DNA of 64,000 bases from positions 32,837,524 to 32,901,523 of the forward strand of contig CAIIXF020000006.1 of assembly GCA_903813345.2 (NCBI GenBank), in the 5' to 3' direction. Positions 12,918 to 23,865 of this stretch are shown piece by piece. The position numbers and the translations under genes were made by a program. The stretch's first letter is position 1. Each line of letters starts with the position of its first letter. The notes beneath the pieces are model-generated. The model saw only the letters and a list, made by a program, of their open reading frames with translations. It did not search any database and was not told the DNA's origin. Source of the DNA: Owenia fusiformis (lineage: Eukaryota; Annelida; Polychaeta; Sabellida; Oweniidae).

Positions 12918-13627
12918 TATACCCAATATGTAACACTAATCCTGATTGGTCAATACCTAGTCACGTGTTCCGAAATAGATTTACTATTTCCCTCGGAAAG
13001 TTATATTCCCTCAAATGTGACGTCACCGGGAATATACATTTGAACTATTGCCCGCTGACGTCACAATTGCAAGTTCTATTACCCTTGGAAACGTCTGCGC
13101 ATCATCACTGCGCAGACGAAAAACAGAAAAATGGAGGATGAGCACAAACGTAAATCAACTCCGTTCACCATGACAGACGTGCGTGAACGATACAATATAA
13201 GCAACGTGTATAAAGTTCCCTAAGCTCAATACGTCTGTATGTGTAATTTCAAGTGTTATGATAATCTATTCCGCGTGTTAAACGCGATTGAATTTGTCAA
13301 ATGAGAGTCTCAGAGGCAAAAATTTCTGTTGAGCATCTGATGACGTCACAGCTTATAATGCTAACAATGGACCCGGGGAGGGGGCTTTCTAAGCCTTTTT
13401 GGCCTTCGCAGAGGAAACGGGACAAGAGTCAGTATAGGGTATATAATAAAACAAATAGTGACTGCCTAATTTCGAGCAATAGTGTAAATGATTTCCCCTT
13501 GGGAATATCCTCTACAATGTACTATTCCCCCAGCCTGCGGCTTCGGGAATAGTACATTGTAGAGGATATTCCCTCGGGGAAATAATTTACACTATTGCCC
13601 TCAATGGCAGTCACTATTTGTATAATA
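12918..13627. mobile_element. insertion splitting the third tandem unit
   Basis: TTA flanks both ends (12915-12917 and 13628-13630). Removing the segment restores a unit of the same length as its neighbours. Ends are TATACCCAATA and TATTTGTATAATA. The right third (13440-13626) is one long hairpin. Three TGACGTCA words lie near 13018, 13058 and 13341, and an inverted repeat ACGTCTGCGCA...TGCGCAGACG at 13091-13118. Confidence 0.7.
13131..13223 (+). CDS. 30-codon open frame inside an insertion
   Basis: ATG at 13131 gives MEDEHKRKSTPFTM and then VRERYNISNVYKVP before TAA. The ATG context (AAAATGG) is good. No family is recognised. It could be the first exon or leader of a lost transposon gene, or chance. 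Confidence 0.2.
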   Translation: MEDEHKRKSTPFTMTDVRERYNISNVYKVP

Positions 13628-13734
13628 TTAGTTACTGTGACAGGGCATGTAATACCAAAGTGAGTTTTAAGAATTCAACTTTGCAAGATGTATGCATATA
13701 ATAGACACTTGACCAGTGGCGAAACAATCCGTTT

Positions 13735-14243
13735 ACAATTTCAATGGTGATCCATGCCACTCAATTACGCTGGAACCGTTTCGGTAACAAAATGTCGGAA
13801 CGTCGAAGCCACGATTTTTCGTTTTTCCTTATTTCACACGTTGTAGGCAGAATTCCAACGACATTTTTATCACAAACGTGTATCAGTATCATATGATTAA
13901 GAAAATGTACACATTTGCGAACAAATAGTTCAGAAGACAACGGAATCGATATCGTCGATTTAATCCCTCACTTAAGTTACCGAAACGGTATTTCGAAAAA
14001 CAGTTAAGATCTGCACTTTGAGGAATTAAATCGACGATTCTGTTGTCTTCTGAGCTATTTTTTCGCAAACTTGTACCTTTTATAAAACATATGATACTGA
14101 TACACATTTGTGAGAAAAAATGACGTGGGGATTTTGCCTACAACGAGCGAAATAAGCAAAAAAGAAAAATCGTACCTTCGACGTTCCGACATTTTGTTAC
14201 CGAAACGGAACTAACCAGCGTAATCGAGCGGATCACCAGTGAA
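13735..14243. mobile_element. foldback MITE in an intron of gene 2
   Basis: The halves match inverted: ATGGTGATCC (about 13744) with GGATCACCAG (14230), CGTTTCGGTAACAAAATGTC (13780) with GACATTTTGTTACCGAAACG (14189), and a centre near 13990. AATTT flanks both ends, a possible 5-bp TSD. It lies just beyond the splice donor at 14254. Confidence 0.75.
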
Positions 14244-14254
14244 TTTTAATTTAC

Positions 14255-14363
14255 CTGAAGCCAGTTTTATTAGCCATTGATGAGTCGCATTGGATGAAAT
14301 GGCAACAGTCGCCACCCGGTCTATCTTCATCAGGCAGCAGGCCATCGAACGCAAGGCAATCAT
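14255..14363 (-). CDS. gene 2 exon 3 (CBM14, first part)
   Basis: Acceptor TTGCACAG at 14364 and donor CAG|GTAAAT at 14254. 109 nt, entered in phase 1, left in phase 2. It encodes DDCLAFDGLL, the RPGGDCCHFIQC block and NKTGF; Cys spacing fits the start of CBM14. Confidence 0.85.
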
Positions 14364-17300
14364 CTGTGCAACATTAACTTATTTGTATCATAAAATTTAC
14401 ATCATTTCCATAGTACCAAAATAAATGTCTTCATTATTCACTGCCATATTTCTCACTCGGTTTGATTGGTATTTTGTCCAGTGTAGTCATTTATATCCCA
14501 TAATAGCCAGATGACAGAAGGTAAACAATAGATTTCCGAATATTTCTAGTGAAGAAATCTATAAAATTTTTGGTAATATCCATACAGTTAACACGGTAAA
14601 CAGGCCACAAAAATATCAGTGAAGATTTTCAAAAGGGGGAATATTAACAGTGAATAAAATTAAATACTATACAACTATCTAATGCTATGTCTATCTAACT
14701 CGATGACTAACGAGTACTAGAAAATCATATATTTGTGATATTTTCCAAGGAATAAACGTTGCACATACCGGGGTCTACACTCACACCTGCAAGTACAAAA
14801 ACATGACACATTTAGTTTTATTATTAAGCTGGAAGACATATTAATTAGATGATTCAAAAACATGGAGCAATAAGTTGATTCAGAAACATGGAGCAATAAG
14901 TTGATTCGGAAATATATAGCATTTAGTTGATTTAGACACATACATTATTTAGTTTATCAAGAAACCTACAGCATTCATTCTTAAACATGGAGCATAAAGT
15001 TAATTACCAAACACGGAGCATTAAGTTGATTCAGAAACATGGAGCATTAAGTTAATTCAAAAACATGGAGCATTAAGTTTATTAAAAAACGGAGCATTGA
15101 GTTGATTCGGAAACATGGAGCATTGGGTTGATTCGGAAACATTGACAAATCAGTTGATTCAGAAACATTGAGCATTAGTTGATTCAGAAACATGGAGCAT
15201 TGGGTTGATTCGGAAATATAATGCATTTAGTTGATATAGACACATACAGTATAAGTGACACGGTTGAATGATTTTGTGCCAGAAATCTTGTTTTTCTTAA
15301 ACATTAGAGTGTTTCAAGACTTTTTGTGCAATTTAAGCTCAATCGCACCAATAGAAGAGTTTTTATAGCTGCTTTGTTAACCCCGGGGTCATTTATTTTA
15401 GGGCCATGCAGTTTTATACCTAATGGCCTAGTCACATAGCCCGGCCGATGAGGTTACGATGAGCCAGCGATGCAATTTTCACCGAACTCGGCCGAACACC
15501 GGCCGGACATCCGTGGCGTTTGTTGCTTAAAACCGCATCGGTGGTAGCTCGGTGAAATTTTAACTTCGGAGTTAAATTTCACCGGGCTCTCACCGAGCTC
15601 CCTCATCATGTCATCGCAGCCCCATCGTAACCACATCGGAAAACACGTCGGCCGGTGCACGGCCGAGTATCGGCCGGTGTCCCGTGCATCTGAGACAACC
15701 AGAGGACGAGGTTTTTTTAACGGACAGCGGCCGAGCTCCGACCGAGCTCCGGCCGATGTGGGACAGAGCATCGGCCGGTCACTGTTCAAAGCCCGTTAAC
15801 AACCCGGCCGGCGATCGCACGGTGTCCTGTTACCTGCTCGGGTACCGGCCGTATTCCTTCCGATGTCAGGCCGACCTCCGGCCGGTAGTTGCTGCCACAT
15901 CGGCAGAAAAAACTCCGTACGGTCACCGGCCGGTGTTCGGTCGGTCGCCTGAAGATGTCCGGACGGAGTCCGTTCACGTCACCGAGCTCTGCTTCAGATG
16001 AGGAGAGCTCGGTGGCACCAAAAAAATCCACCGAGCTCTACCGATGCCGGACATCGGCCGGGCTATGTGACTAGGCCATTACTGACCATTTTTGCAATAG
16101 AAATACTGCTACTCGCTATGGCTTAACAAAAATTCACAATATTTAGCATGTCAAAACGTTTATTCGTACTTCCATAATGTTTATCGCCAAAATTACTGAA
16201 CCATGACCAAAAAATGGTCAAATCTTGTCATTTTCGATCAAAGATTACCCCAAATTATCCATTATTTAGTGATTAATTTTCAGTAAATGAGCTTCTATAT
16301 TAAATTATCATATCAGTTTTGCATAGCAATGTTCTTGTTTTAATTACATGCATGTTAGTAACTGTTTTCAGCCATATTTAGTCATTCTATGGGGTTAAAT
16401 GTGTCAATTTTGTCATATATTTTCAAGAAAAATTCAGACACAAAGGAAAAAGCTGTATTACATGCTATGATAATGGCTAAATCCTTAAATTCGGTAATAA
16501 TTTGATAAAAGTCTGTCAACAACCTCTTAAAACCAGCACTAGCAGCCCTCTTGTGCGATCCTGTAACAAAATACAGGCTAAAAATGGTCAAAACCTGTGA
16601 TTTTTAGGTAAAAAATGAAAAATGCTGAATCAGCGAAAATCTAAATTGCTAATTCTTCGGATAATTTGATTTTTCTTAGAGATGCAAGGTACACATTGCT
16701 AAGAAAGTGTAATTTTTACAAAAATAACGCTATTTCCCACACTAGTACTGTCACCACCCTGTTGCTAATAGGGTCAAGATTGCAGTAAAAAGTCCCATTG
16801 ACGACCATTATAACGTTTCATTTCATAATATATTCATGGGCAGAGATCTAGCTCAGCGAAACAGTGCCCAGTGTTCATTGGAGTCTTGTCTAGCTTGCCG
16901 TTACAAAATAAGCATACGGTGACCACACCGTTTTTGAGATAACTGAATCTGGAGAGAGCTACCACTGTAAAGCTACCTGTTTCAGAAAATTATTCTGCTC
17001 TACATAGTCTCAAAAATCACTCCGCCATCTCTAAAATTCTGTTTCTAACCAAACTTGTAAATGTTTCCTGATAGATTAGTACTTACCCTATCGAGAATAA
17101 ACCTTGATTCATTTATCAAACACTAGATGGCGCTGCCACGGGACAGAACAGGAGAAAGAGCTTTTTTATACAGAAAACCAAATAACCAACATGGAGCAAT
17201 AAACTGATTCGGAAATATACAGAAGTTAGTTGATATAGACAGTATTTAGTTTATTCAGAAAGATGGAGCATTTAGTTGATACGGAAACATTGAGAAATTA

Positions 17301-20300
17301 GTTGATCCAGAAACACTGACCATTAAGTTGATTCAGCAACATGGAGCAATAAGTTGATTTGGAAATATAGAGCCTTAAGTTGCTTCGGAAACATTGAACG
17401 TGGAGCATTGAGTTGATTCGGAAATATAGATACGGTCGCACGGAGCTGGGAACAATTAGCGAAACATTATGGCGTCAAAATACCGAAACAAAACAATGGG
17501 CAGTATATGGCGCAAATAGACTTATAAACGACAAGCGTTACATTTTGTTAAGTTACGTCAACCTAAAAATAAGATGCTTTATCCTTATTCAAGCCTGATA
17601 AAATCCACAGAGCAACAAGATCTCGAGGACAATATTTCTAAAATGTTTTTGATTTTTGAAAAACGGTCAGAAAATCCACTCGGGGTGTTAGTAAAAATTG
17701 ATATGTATGAAATTTGTGGTAAAAAATCGATGCGTTACTTTTTTTCAAGTCTCTAAAATCAGCTCTTATTTGAATATAAAGAGATTGGTTATTGTTTTGT
17801 AAATTTCGCCATGACAATATTGTGCAGTTAATTTTTTTTTAAATCAGACTTAAATTAGAAGGTAAATTTATTGCTCGTCTCCTTCGCCTTCAAAACCTTA
17901 CACAATTTTGAAAATTTTAAAAGCGTTCATACAAGACAATTTGAACTGTAGCTGTTATGCAATTGTGACGTCATAAATGCACATGTTCCATTGAATAAAA
18001 AGTGAAATTTTAGTGAAATTCTGATCAGTATTTCAAAAGTTATCCCGATTTCAACGAACCGTGTAAGCGCAAAATGTTACGTCTTACAGCGTATTTGACG
18101 ATGTCGGGGTACATTTAACTTTAAAGATATGGTAGATCCCATCAAACTTTTCAATGAAAATTAATTTCAGTGAAATGCGAATCAAAAATACTTCAAAATG
18201 ACATATAAACACATAGTTAGTTTTTTAAATAAGGCAGATATTAACGATTGAAGATGAGACTCAGCCCGTATTTCCCGAATTGTCCCCATGTCCGCGCACG
18301 TCATAAAAGCATTTAGTTACAATCAAAAATATGAATCATATAAAGGGTGTACAAATGGTATGTTTAAATTTGAAGCAGCTGGCTAGTTGCTAATAACATT
18401 GCGGAATCCAATTTTTATGTATAATGAAAAAACCACGCGTTAAGATTATGTCAGACTTTTATAAAAGATAACAAAATAAATGCCTGGGTTCTTTAGGACT
18501 CTAGTTCTATGATACAAAGCTGTTTTATAGACTTATAGCTAGACACCCACGTGCGTATGGACCATCAAAAAACTTTCAATTAGTGATATAACTTAATCAT
18601 TGTCATTGGATTTTTTGATAAGCAATTATGCATGAACCTGAAATTGAGACTCTCGAGAAACAACTTTAAGTAAAAAAGAGAAAATTGACCTTTTCACGCT
18701 ACATTGAAAGGTACAAGTCATAAATTTGTCGGCAATGTTCAATGTCTTCAATTTCAGTTGCCTCGAAGTGAATGGGGCATTTATAAACAAATATTCAATT
18801 CTAATATTTATGAAATGGTTAATATGAAAGCACATGTGCAAAAGGAAAACATTAGAGCATTTCAATATATAATCTACAATATACTTCCGAGAATTTTAAG
18901 CCTTTTTATTATACCGTGTAGGCTATTCGTACTCTCATGTGGAAATATATTTCAAAGTTGAATGATAAAATTCAAAGTTTCCACTTGACTGGTACTGAAA
19001 CGCCACAAATCCATAGATTTTTTTATTTGTATGTCAATTTACACAAATAAGTTAATCTGAAAACATAGGATCAAATCCTATGCTAGGGCTGATGCGAAAA
19101 AGACACTCCACCCTGCTGGTGATAAGTAAAATCATCGAACTTTTGGAATATTAATTTTAAACAAATGTGAAATGAATATCTTAATGCAATAGTCATTTTG
19201 TTTTGATTACTATTGGAGGACAAGTTTATACCATGATATAAATTGCCTGGAGAAACAATGATTGGAACTATGTAGCAATGCCCTACCATTTATCACCATC
19301 AATACATAGTCTCTGACAATGTAACAATTAATTTAAGACCAAAGGCTAAATTAACGAATTAGTTGGTATCATGCAAATGTATTAAAGCTACACTTTACAT
19401 CGAATCATACCCCAACCTTTGTATGATTGAACTCTATTACACTAAACTATGATAAAGGATTAGCTTGTACAATGAACACCCCATTATGGTCAATGTTTGT
19501 CTCATTTAAATGCATATTTAGGATAGTTTATTTTCAAAATATAAATTGGAAGTAATCTCAGCTAAAATACCCGCTGTAACCTTTAATTAGAACTATAGGC
19601 CAGGTATCGGGAAAATGTTCAATATCAAGTTTAAGGTAGAAGTTCATGCATCTCTAAAGCCAAAATCGAAAACCGAATAAAACGTCGATATTTGTTGGTT
19701 TGAAAAATGTTAATTATTCAAATCCCCCTTGTCGCGATCAATTAAGCCCTTTTTAAATTGTTTAAACCCCAAGAGAGTGGATTCGAAACCCGGCGGAATC
19801 TATTTATTAACCGTCCACAATACATTTTCCTGGTCTCCTATTTTATATAACACACTCACATAGATCTGCCAAGACATCTTTGGAATATGAGTCAGTACAC
19901 ACAATGGGATAATAATATTTTCCCAGTGATTCATAAAATTCAAAGATTTTTTTTTCAGGATCCGGACGGTGAATTTTCATAAATATTGTGCAATTGTATT
20001 TAGATAAAAGTGTTCCTGTCAGTTTTTGCATAAACTGCCGACTTTATTTATTTCATCATTCAGAATGGCGGTCGGGGATGGACAATTTTGACATCGTTTC
20101 TTTTGGTTCAAACCAATTTTCACAATTTTCGAACTAATTTTGACATAAGTTGAAGTTATCTCTATAAGAACTAGCTTTATATCAGTACCACTGATTTGAA
20201 TATCGCCTATTCAATTTTCAATTGCGATTAAACCATATAGCACAGTGGAAAGGCGGGAGAGACGGATACATCATTGCGTGTTAAGTATCGGCTGGACACC

Positions 20301-20733
20301 CCTCTGTACTTTTCAATAGAAGAATTGTGTCCCTTTGTTTAAATGATAAAATGTAGGACTCGGGGACAGTTGGTCCTTTCTCGTAGTTTTTCTCTTGGTA
20401 CTTTTTGTCCAATCATTTCAAGAAGTTTAAGAGGCACCTCTAATTGCCCTTTCGCTTCTTGCGAAAAATAGTTGAATTGATGTTCCATTCTCCAAACAGA
20501 CTACTGTCCTTTGCCTTGGTGGTGATTTCACCGCCGAAAGAATATACTTGGAAAACAAGTTCTAATTCATGATGGCATATATAAATTCAACCTTTTTCAC
20601 CTTTATGTTACGTAAACTTAATATCAATCAATGATCTTTGTATGGTTCACTTACGTTGTGCAGGAGTGTCATCAGGGTGTAGATCTTGTCCCAAAACAAC
20701 CACAAGAAGGCCCAGAAATATAGCTAATAACAT
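14255..20733 (-). CDS. gene 2: secreted chitin-binding (CBM14) protein, partial paralogue of gene 1
   Basis: Three exons are visible: 20655-20733, 14769-14786 and 14255-14363. Together they give a signal peptide, a short linker and the first part of a CBM14 (peritrophin-A) domain, GLLPDEDRPGGDCCHFIQC, nearly identical to gene 1 residues 39-57. Both predicted cleavage sites are followed by QD and both genes have the same 18-nt second exon, so this is a true paralogue. CBM14 proteins bind chitin in extracellular matrices. The domain is cut by an intron after TGF that gene 1 lacks. I found no later exon in 1-14250; the gene runs off the window or has lost its 3' part to insertions. Intron 1 (14787-20654) holds a minisatellite and a GC-rich element. 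Confidence 0.8.
14769..14786 (-). CDS. gene 2 exon 2, 18-nt microexon
   Basis: Acceptor TACTTGCAG and donor GTATGTG bound GTGTGAGTGTAGACCCCG, adding VSVDP in phase 1. Gene 1 exon 2 is also 18 nt, has the same phase and encodes VVTTDP. Confidence 0.8.
14830..15250 (+). repeat. minisatellite, ~26-bp unit, block 1
   Basis: Unit GTTGATTCAGAAACATGGAG plus a short CATTAA-like tail, roughly 14 degenerate copies. The same unit recurs at 17185-17430. Confidence 0.85.
15423..16079. mobile_element. GC-rich TIR element built from CGGCCG/CCGAGCTC words (element R)
   Basis: Ends ATGGCCTAGTCACATAGCCC and its inverse (16060-16079) are flanked by TA on both sides. The interior is a GC-rich island in AT-rich DNA made of recurring CGGCCG, CCGAGCTC and CGGTGA words. 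A small AT hairpin sits around 15548-15590 (TTTTAACTTCGGAGTTAAAT). Open frames inside are by-products of composition. Confidence 0.8.
16082..17184. other. no gene recognised
   Basis: Part of gene 2 intron 1. I see no exon or clear repeat. Confidence 0.5.
17185..17430 (+). repeat. minisatellite block 2
   Basis: About nine degenerate copies of the 14830-15250 unit (AACATGGAGCAATAA, GTTGATTCGGAAA). Confidence 0.8.
17431..19838. other. no gene recognised
   Basis: Gene 2 intron 1 sequence without coding potential or repeat that I can support. Confidence 0.45.
19840..20545 (-). pseudogene. unrecognised degenerate coding-like stretch
   Basis: On the minus strand, pieces in shifting frames read like protein: FGGEITTKAKDSSLFGEW (about 20540), VPESYILSFKQRDT (20360), RCQNCPSPTAILNDEINK (20090), then KYNCTIFMKIHRPDPEKK and YYYPIVCTDSYSKDVLADLC (19995-19860). 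They are broken by stops and frameshifts. A donor-like GTGAGT follows at about 19858. I recognise no family. It could be a decayed gene or a transposon protein within gene 2 intron 1. Confidence 0.25.
20655..20733 (-). CDS. gene 2 exon 1 (signal peptide)
   Basis: ATG at 20733. It encodes MLLAIFLGLLVVVLG, a hydrophobic signal peptide, then QDLHPDDTPAQ, ending in phase 1 at donor C|GTAAGT (20654). Gene 1 exon 1 has the same layout. An AT-rich TTATTATAC lies about 50 nt upstream and could be a TATA-like element. Confidence 0.82.
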
Positions 20734-21527
20734 ACTGCAAAGTCCTTCTTCTTTCTGAAACACCGCCCTCAAGTATAATAAAAATCGACAGAACCCATTT
20801 TAAAAGCCAATCATATTAAAGGAGGGTCACGTGGTATATTTTACTTTTGTGCACAGGTCAACACCTGTAATGTACTGAATTCCCCGATTAATTAGTGAAT
20901 AAATCATTTAAATAGCTTGATACCCATATATCTAATCCTCGGTGCTGACAGTTTCCTGTTAAATCAGTCAGGCTACGAAACTGCGTTAAAGCCATAGAAC
21001 AAATTAAAAATTACTTATACTAAGTGGAAATATTAACTCCCCAGGCAATATGGTGCTCAACTACAAAGGTCTAAATAATCTGCACTGTTCCGGACCTTCA
21101 AAGGACTGCAATTTTAACAGAAGAAAAATGTTCTGATTTTTCAAATTTAGTTGCCATTCCCCATTTATGAGTCATGTGATCTATATTCAGAATGGGGCAT
21201 TGAGCTTTCAATGTAAACAAATGCAGGGATTGTACACACTTTTTGATGATGTCATCAAGAGGTCAGTTCATAGTCCTATCTGGATTGTAAAATTGAGATG
21301 CTGACATGCAGGTTTCAAAAGGAGAAATCGCCGTATCCTCCAGTAATATTAGTTGAAATTATCCTAGTATCAAGGTTCATGTAAAATAGTGATCTTGATG
21401 ATTATATTTCTTAAATACTGACAAAACTGCCTTACATTTGTTCTACAAAGTGTGTATATTTTCACCTTTTGTTCAATAAGTACATGGAAAATGCTCTCAT
21501 TTCAAAGATCTTTGATATTTTTCATGA
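20734..21527. other. intergenic; upstream of gene 2
   Basis: The promoter of gene 2 should lie here. I see no clear motif beyond the AT-rich box near 20777. Confidence 0.35.
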
Positions 21528-21957
21528 AAAGAGTGGTATCGATATGGAGAACTTTTTGAACACACGTTTCTCTTAAACCAGTCATAAAAAAATCTAAAAA
21601 TTTAACACATCGTCAATTTAATGGTCATCTTTTAAATTGTAACAATAGCATTTGAAAAAATATATATACTTTCATCTATATTGTTTTAGAAAACACATCA
21701 AACACTTGTTTTGTTCTTGGTATCATGTTTCCAGAGTGAAATAAAACATCTTTCCGAACCTCATTGGAACAAAACGACATAAACACAACATGTTTAGGTC
21801 TCCCAATATTGCAATTGTACAAAGGAAATTTTGGTTGATTTTAAAAAGTATCTTGTTAATGAAATAAAAGGGTTTATCTTGATTTTTATCTATTTTTGGG
21901 GATTTCGTTTTTATTTTTTGGATACATTTTTAAAATCAACCAAAAATTCCTTTGATT
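21528..21957. mobile_element. foldback element P, truncated copy
   Basis: One full arm starts AAAAGAGTGGTATCGATATG (21528). It is followed by the loop (about 21869-21930) and only about 28 bp of the second arm, ending at the LINE B coding sequence. The complete element is at 42638-43381. Confidence 0.7.
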
Positions 21958-23060
21958 TACTTTGAAATGGTATTTAAGGGCAAAATCAACTCGAAGTCTA
22001 TTGAGCAGTTTTTCGTTGGTTCTACTTAAATCTAATTTTGTAGTTGGTATGAAGTTTGAAATAGGGATAAATATCTGCTTAATATAGCTTTTGAATCTAG
22101 AAATGGTTTGAATTTCACGAAAAGTCTGGCTAAGCTGGTTGCAATTATTTATAAGTTTTAAAACTGGTGCTTTAGAGAGTCTCATTGAGATATTTCTTGG
22201 GCAGGAAAAGGGTAAGAAGTGTCTTGAAATTCTAGTTGCATGGTTGCAATGTTGGTCAAAAAGACTATAGACATAATAAGGCACATCCTTTCTTACAATT
22301 TTGAACATCAGTCTTAGATTTTTTCGTGTCTTTACAGTCAGCGATTTACACTGTAAACATTTTAAAGTCTTTGAGGTATTAGAGCCATGCAGTACTCCAG
22401 CACATATAACAGCAGCTTGATAGTGGATTTTATCAAGCTTTGATAAGGCCGCCAAGGATGACGATCCGTAAATGGAGCTACAATAGTCAAAATGAGACGC
22501 CAAATATGAATTATACATTATTTCAAAATGGTGCGACTGTATTTTGTTTGATATGAGCTTCAAAGGATTTAACAGTTTTTGAACTTTATTAGACAAATAG
22601 TTTATAGGGTCATTAAAAGTCAAATTCTCATCTAAGATGAAACCCAGGTGCATGGATGATTGCTTTTGAGGGATCATTTCTCAAAGTAAAGCAGAGATAT
22701 TTGAATATTTTTTTGTCGGTTTGAGCGAAAAACTTAATGAGCACTTTTAGATGCTTTAAATTTCAATTGCCAGGTTTTAGACCATACACCTAAAAGATTT
22801 AGGTCATTTTGGAGTTGGCCAGTTTGATTGCCAGAAGGGTGAAGAAAGAGTATAAGGAGGTGTCATCTGCATAGATAAAAGTTTTCGAGGTCAGCGTGTC
22901 AGGGAGGTCATTTATGTATATCAGAAAAATCAGGGGTCCGATTATGGACCCCCGAGGCACACCAAACATACTATTTGTTTTTTGGAGAAACAAATACCAT
23001 GGCATATTATCATATATTGAACCATGCTTACAATAAATTAAGTAAGAGAACAATTTTTTT
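21958..23060 (-). pseudogene. LINE B: reverse transcriptase remnant
   Basis: Minus-strand RT pieces in two or more frames: [20 protein letters not shown] and [10 protein letters not shown] (catalytic YADD) at 22799-23053, a decayed middle, then HLGFILDENLTFNDPI, HFDYCSSIYGSSSLAALSKL and SRHFLPFSCPRN at 21960-22677. The motifs fit Jockey/CR1-type non-LTR elements. The endonuclease and 5' end are missing and the frame is broken. The apparent last ~24 codons of the open frame come from element P. Confidence 0.8.
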
Positions 23061-23749
23061 TATTTTACCCATACTATGCAAAAATATGTTGTATAACCTT
23101 GCTTTTTAACCATACTTTCGGAATCAAAGGGTTAATTATTCTAAACTGCTTTTCACACCAATGCCAAAAAAATTCAGAAGATAAAACTGACATGTATGTA
23201 CAATAATATGAATTCGTCATTACCATAAGCTAGATGAACAATCCATAAAAAAAATTTGAAGCCACCCCTATGTTTGAAATTGGAAAGAGGGCGCCATTAT
23301 AATAGCTAATTCAAAATTCGCTGACCACTTTTCAGGCAAGCACCTCATATATTCTTGGACCCTGGGGTATGTGCTAAAGGTTGATAAAGTCAAATTTCAT
23401 GACTTTTACAATTTCAGTAGAACACCCTCAGCAACAGGTATAAATGAAGTGTTTTTATTTGGAATTCTGAAGAAATACTCTCCTAGTTTTCATTCATGTT
23501 AATCAATATCCACTAATTGAAGATAACAGCATCTGGAAATGGTGGTGCGCGACTAAAGATTTCACGTTCGCGACGTGAGAATCGTGGTTCGAGCGCAATG
23601 AACGTAGTTTGCGAGCTCAAAACTGATGATCGCTTTGTTGGAAGTCTAGAAGGCCTGTAATGCATAATGTTTTAAGTTCATGTATACAAGTAAAGTGCAT
23701 CTGATCCCAATATAAAACACTGACGTGTACATACATATTCAAACTATAC
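23061..23749. other. no gene recognised
   Basis: Intergenic sequence without supported features. Confidence 0.4.
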
Positions 23750-23865
23750 TTTTCAAGATGGCAATTGCTTCCGTGTTCTGTGTACACCTTCATCTGCTTA
23801 ATATATTAATATATTAAGCAGATGAAGGTGTACACAGAACACGGAAGCAATTGCCATCTTGAAAA
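23750..23865. repeat. perfect 116-bp palindrome
   Basis: Each base pairs with its partner around 23807/23808, with no spacer; the centre is TTAATATATTAATATATTAA. One arm reads TTTTCAAGATGGCAATTGCT onward. Confidence 0.95.

Noticed and set aside
14830-15250. CRISPR-like array
   Set aside because: Units are contiguous with no unique spacers and the DNA is eukaryotic; it is a minisatellite.
15454-16074. Overlapping ORFs on both strands rich in Arg/Pro/Ser
   Set aside because: By-product of the GC-rich CGGCCG/CCGAGCTC composition of element R.
19765-19800. tRNA or SINE B-box-like word (inverse GGGTTTCGAATCC)
   Set aside because: It has an extra base relative to GGTTCGAnTCC and no A box, acceptor stem or SINE tail could be found.
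21886-21957. C-terminal ~24 codons of the LINE B open frame
   Set aside because: This stretch belongs to foldback element P (same sequence at 42950-43060), so it is read-through into an insertion.
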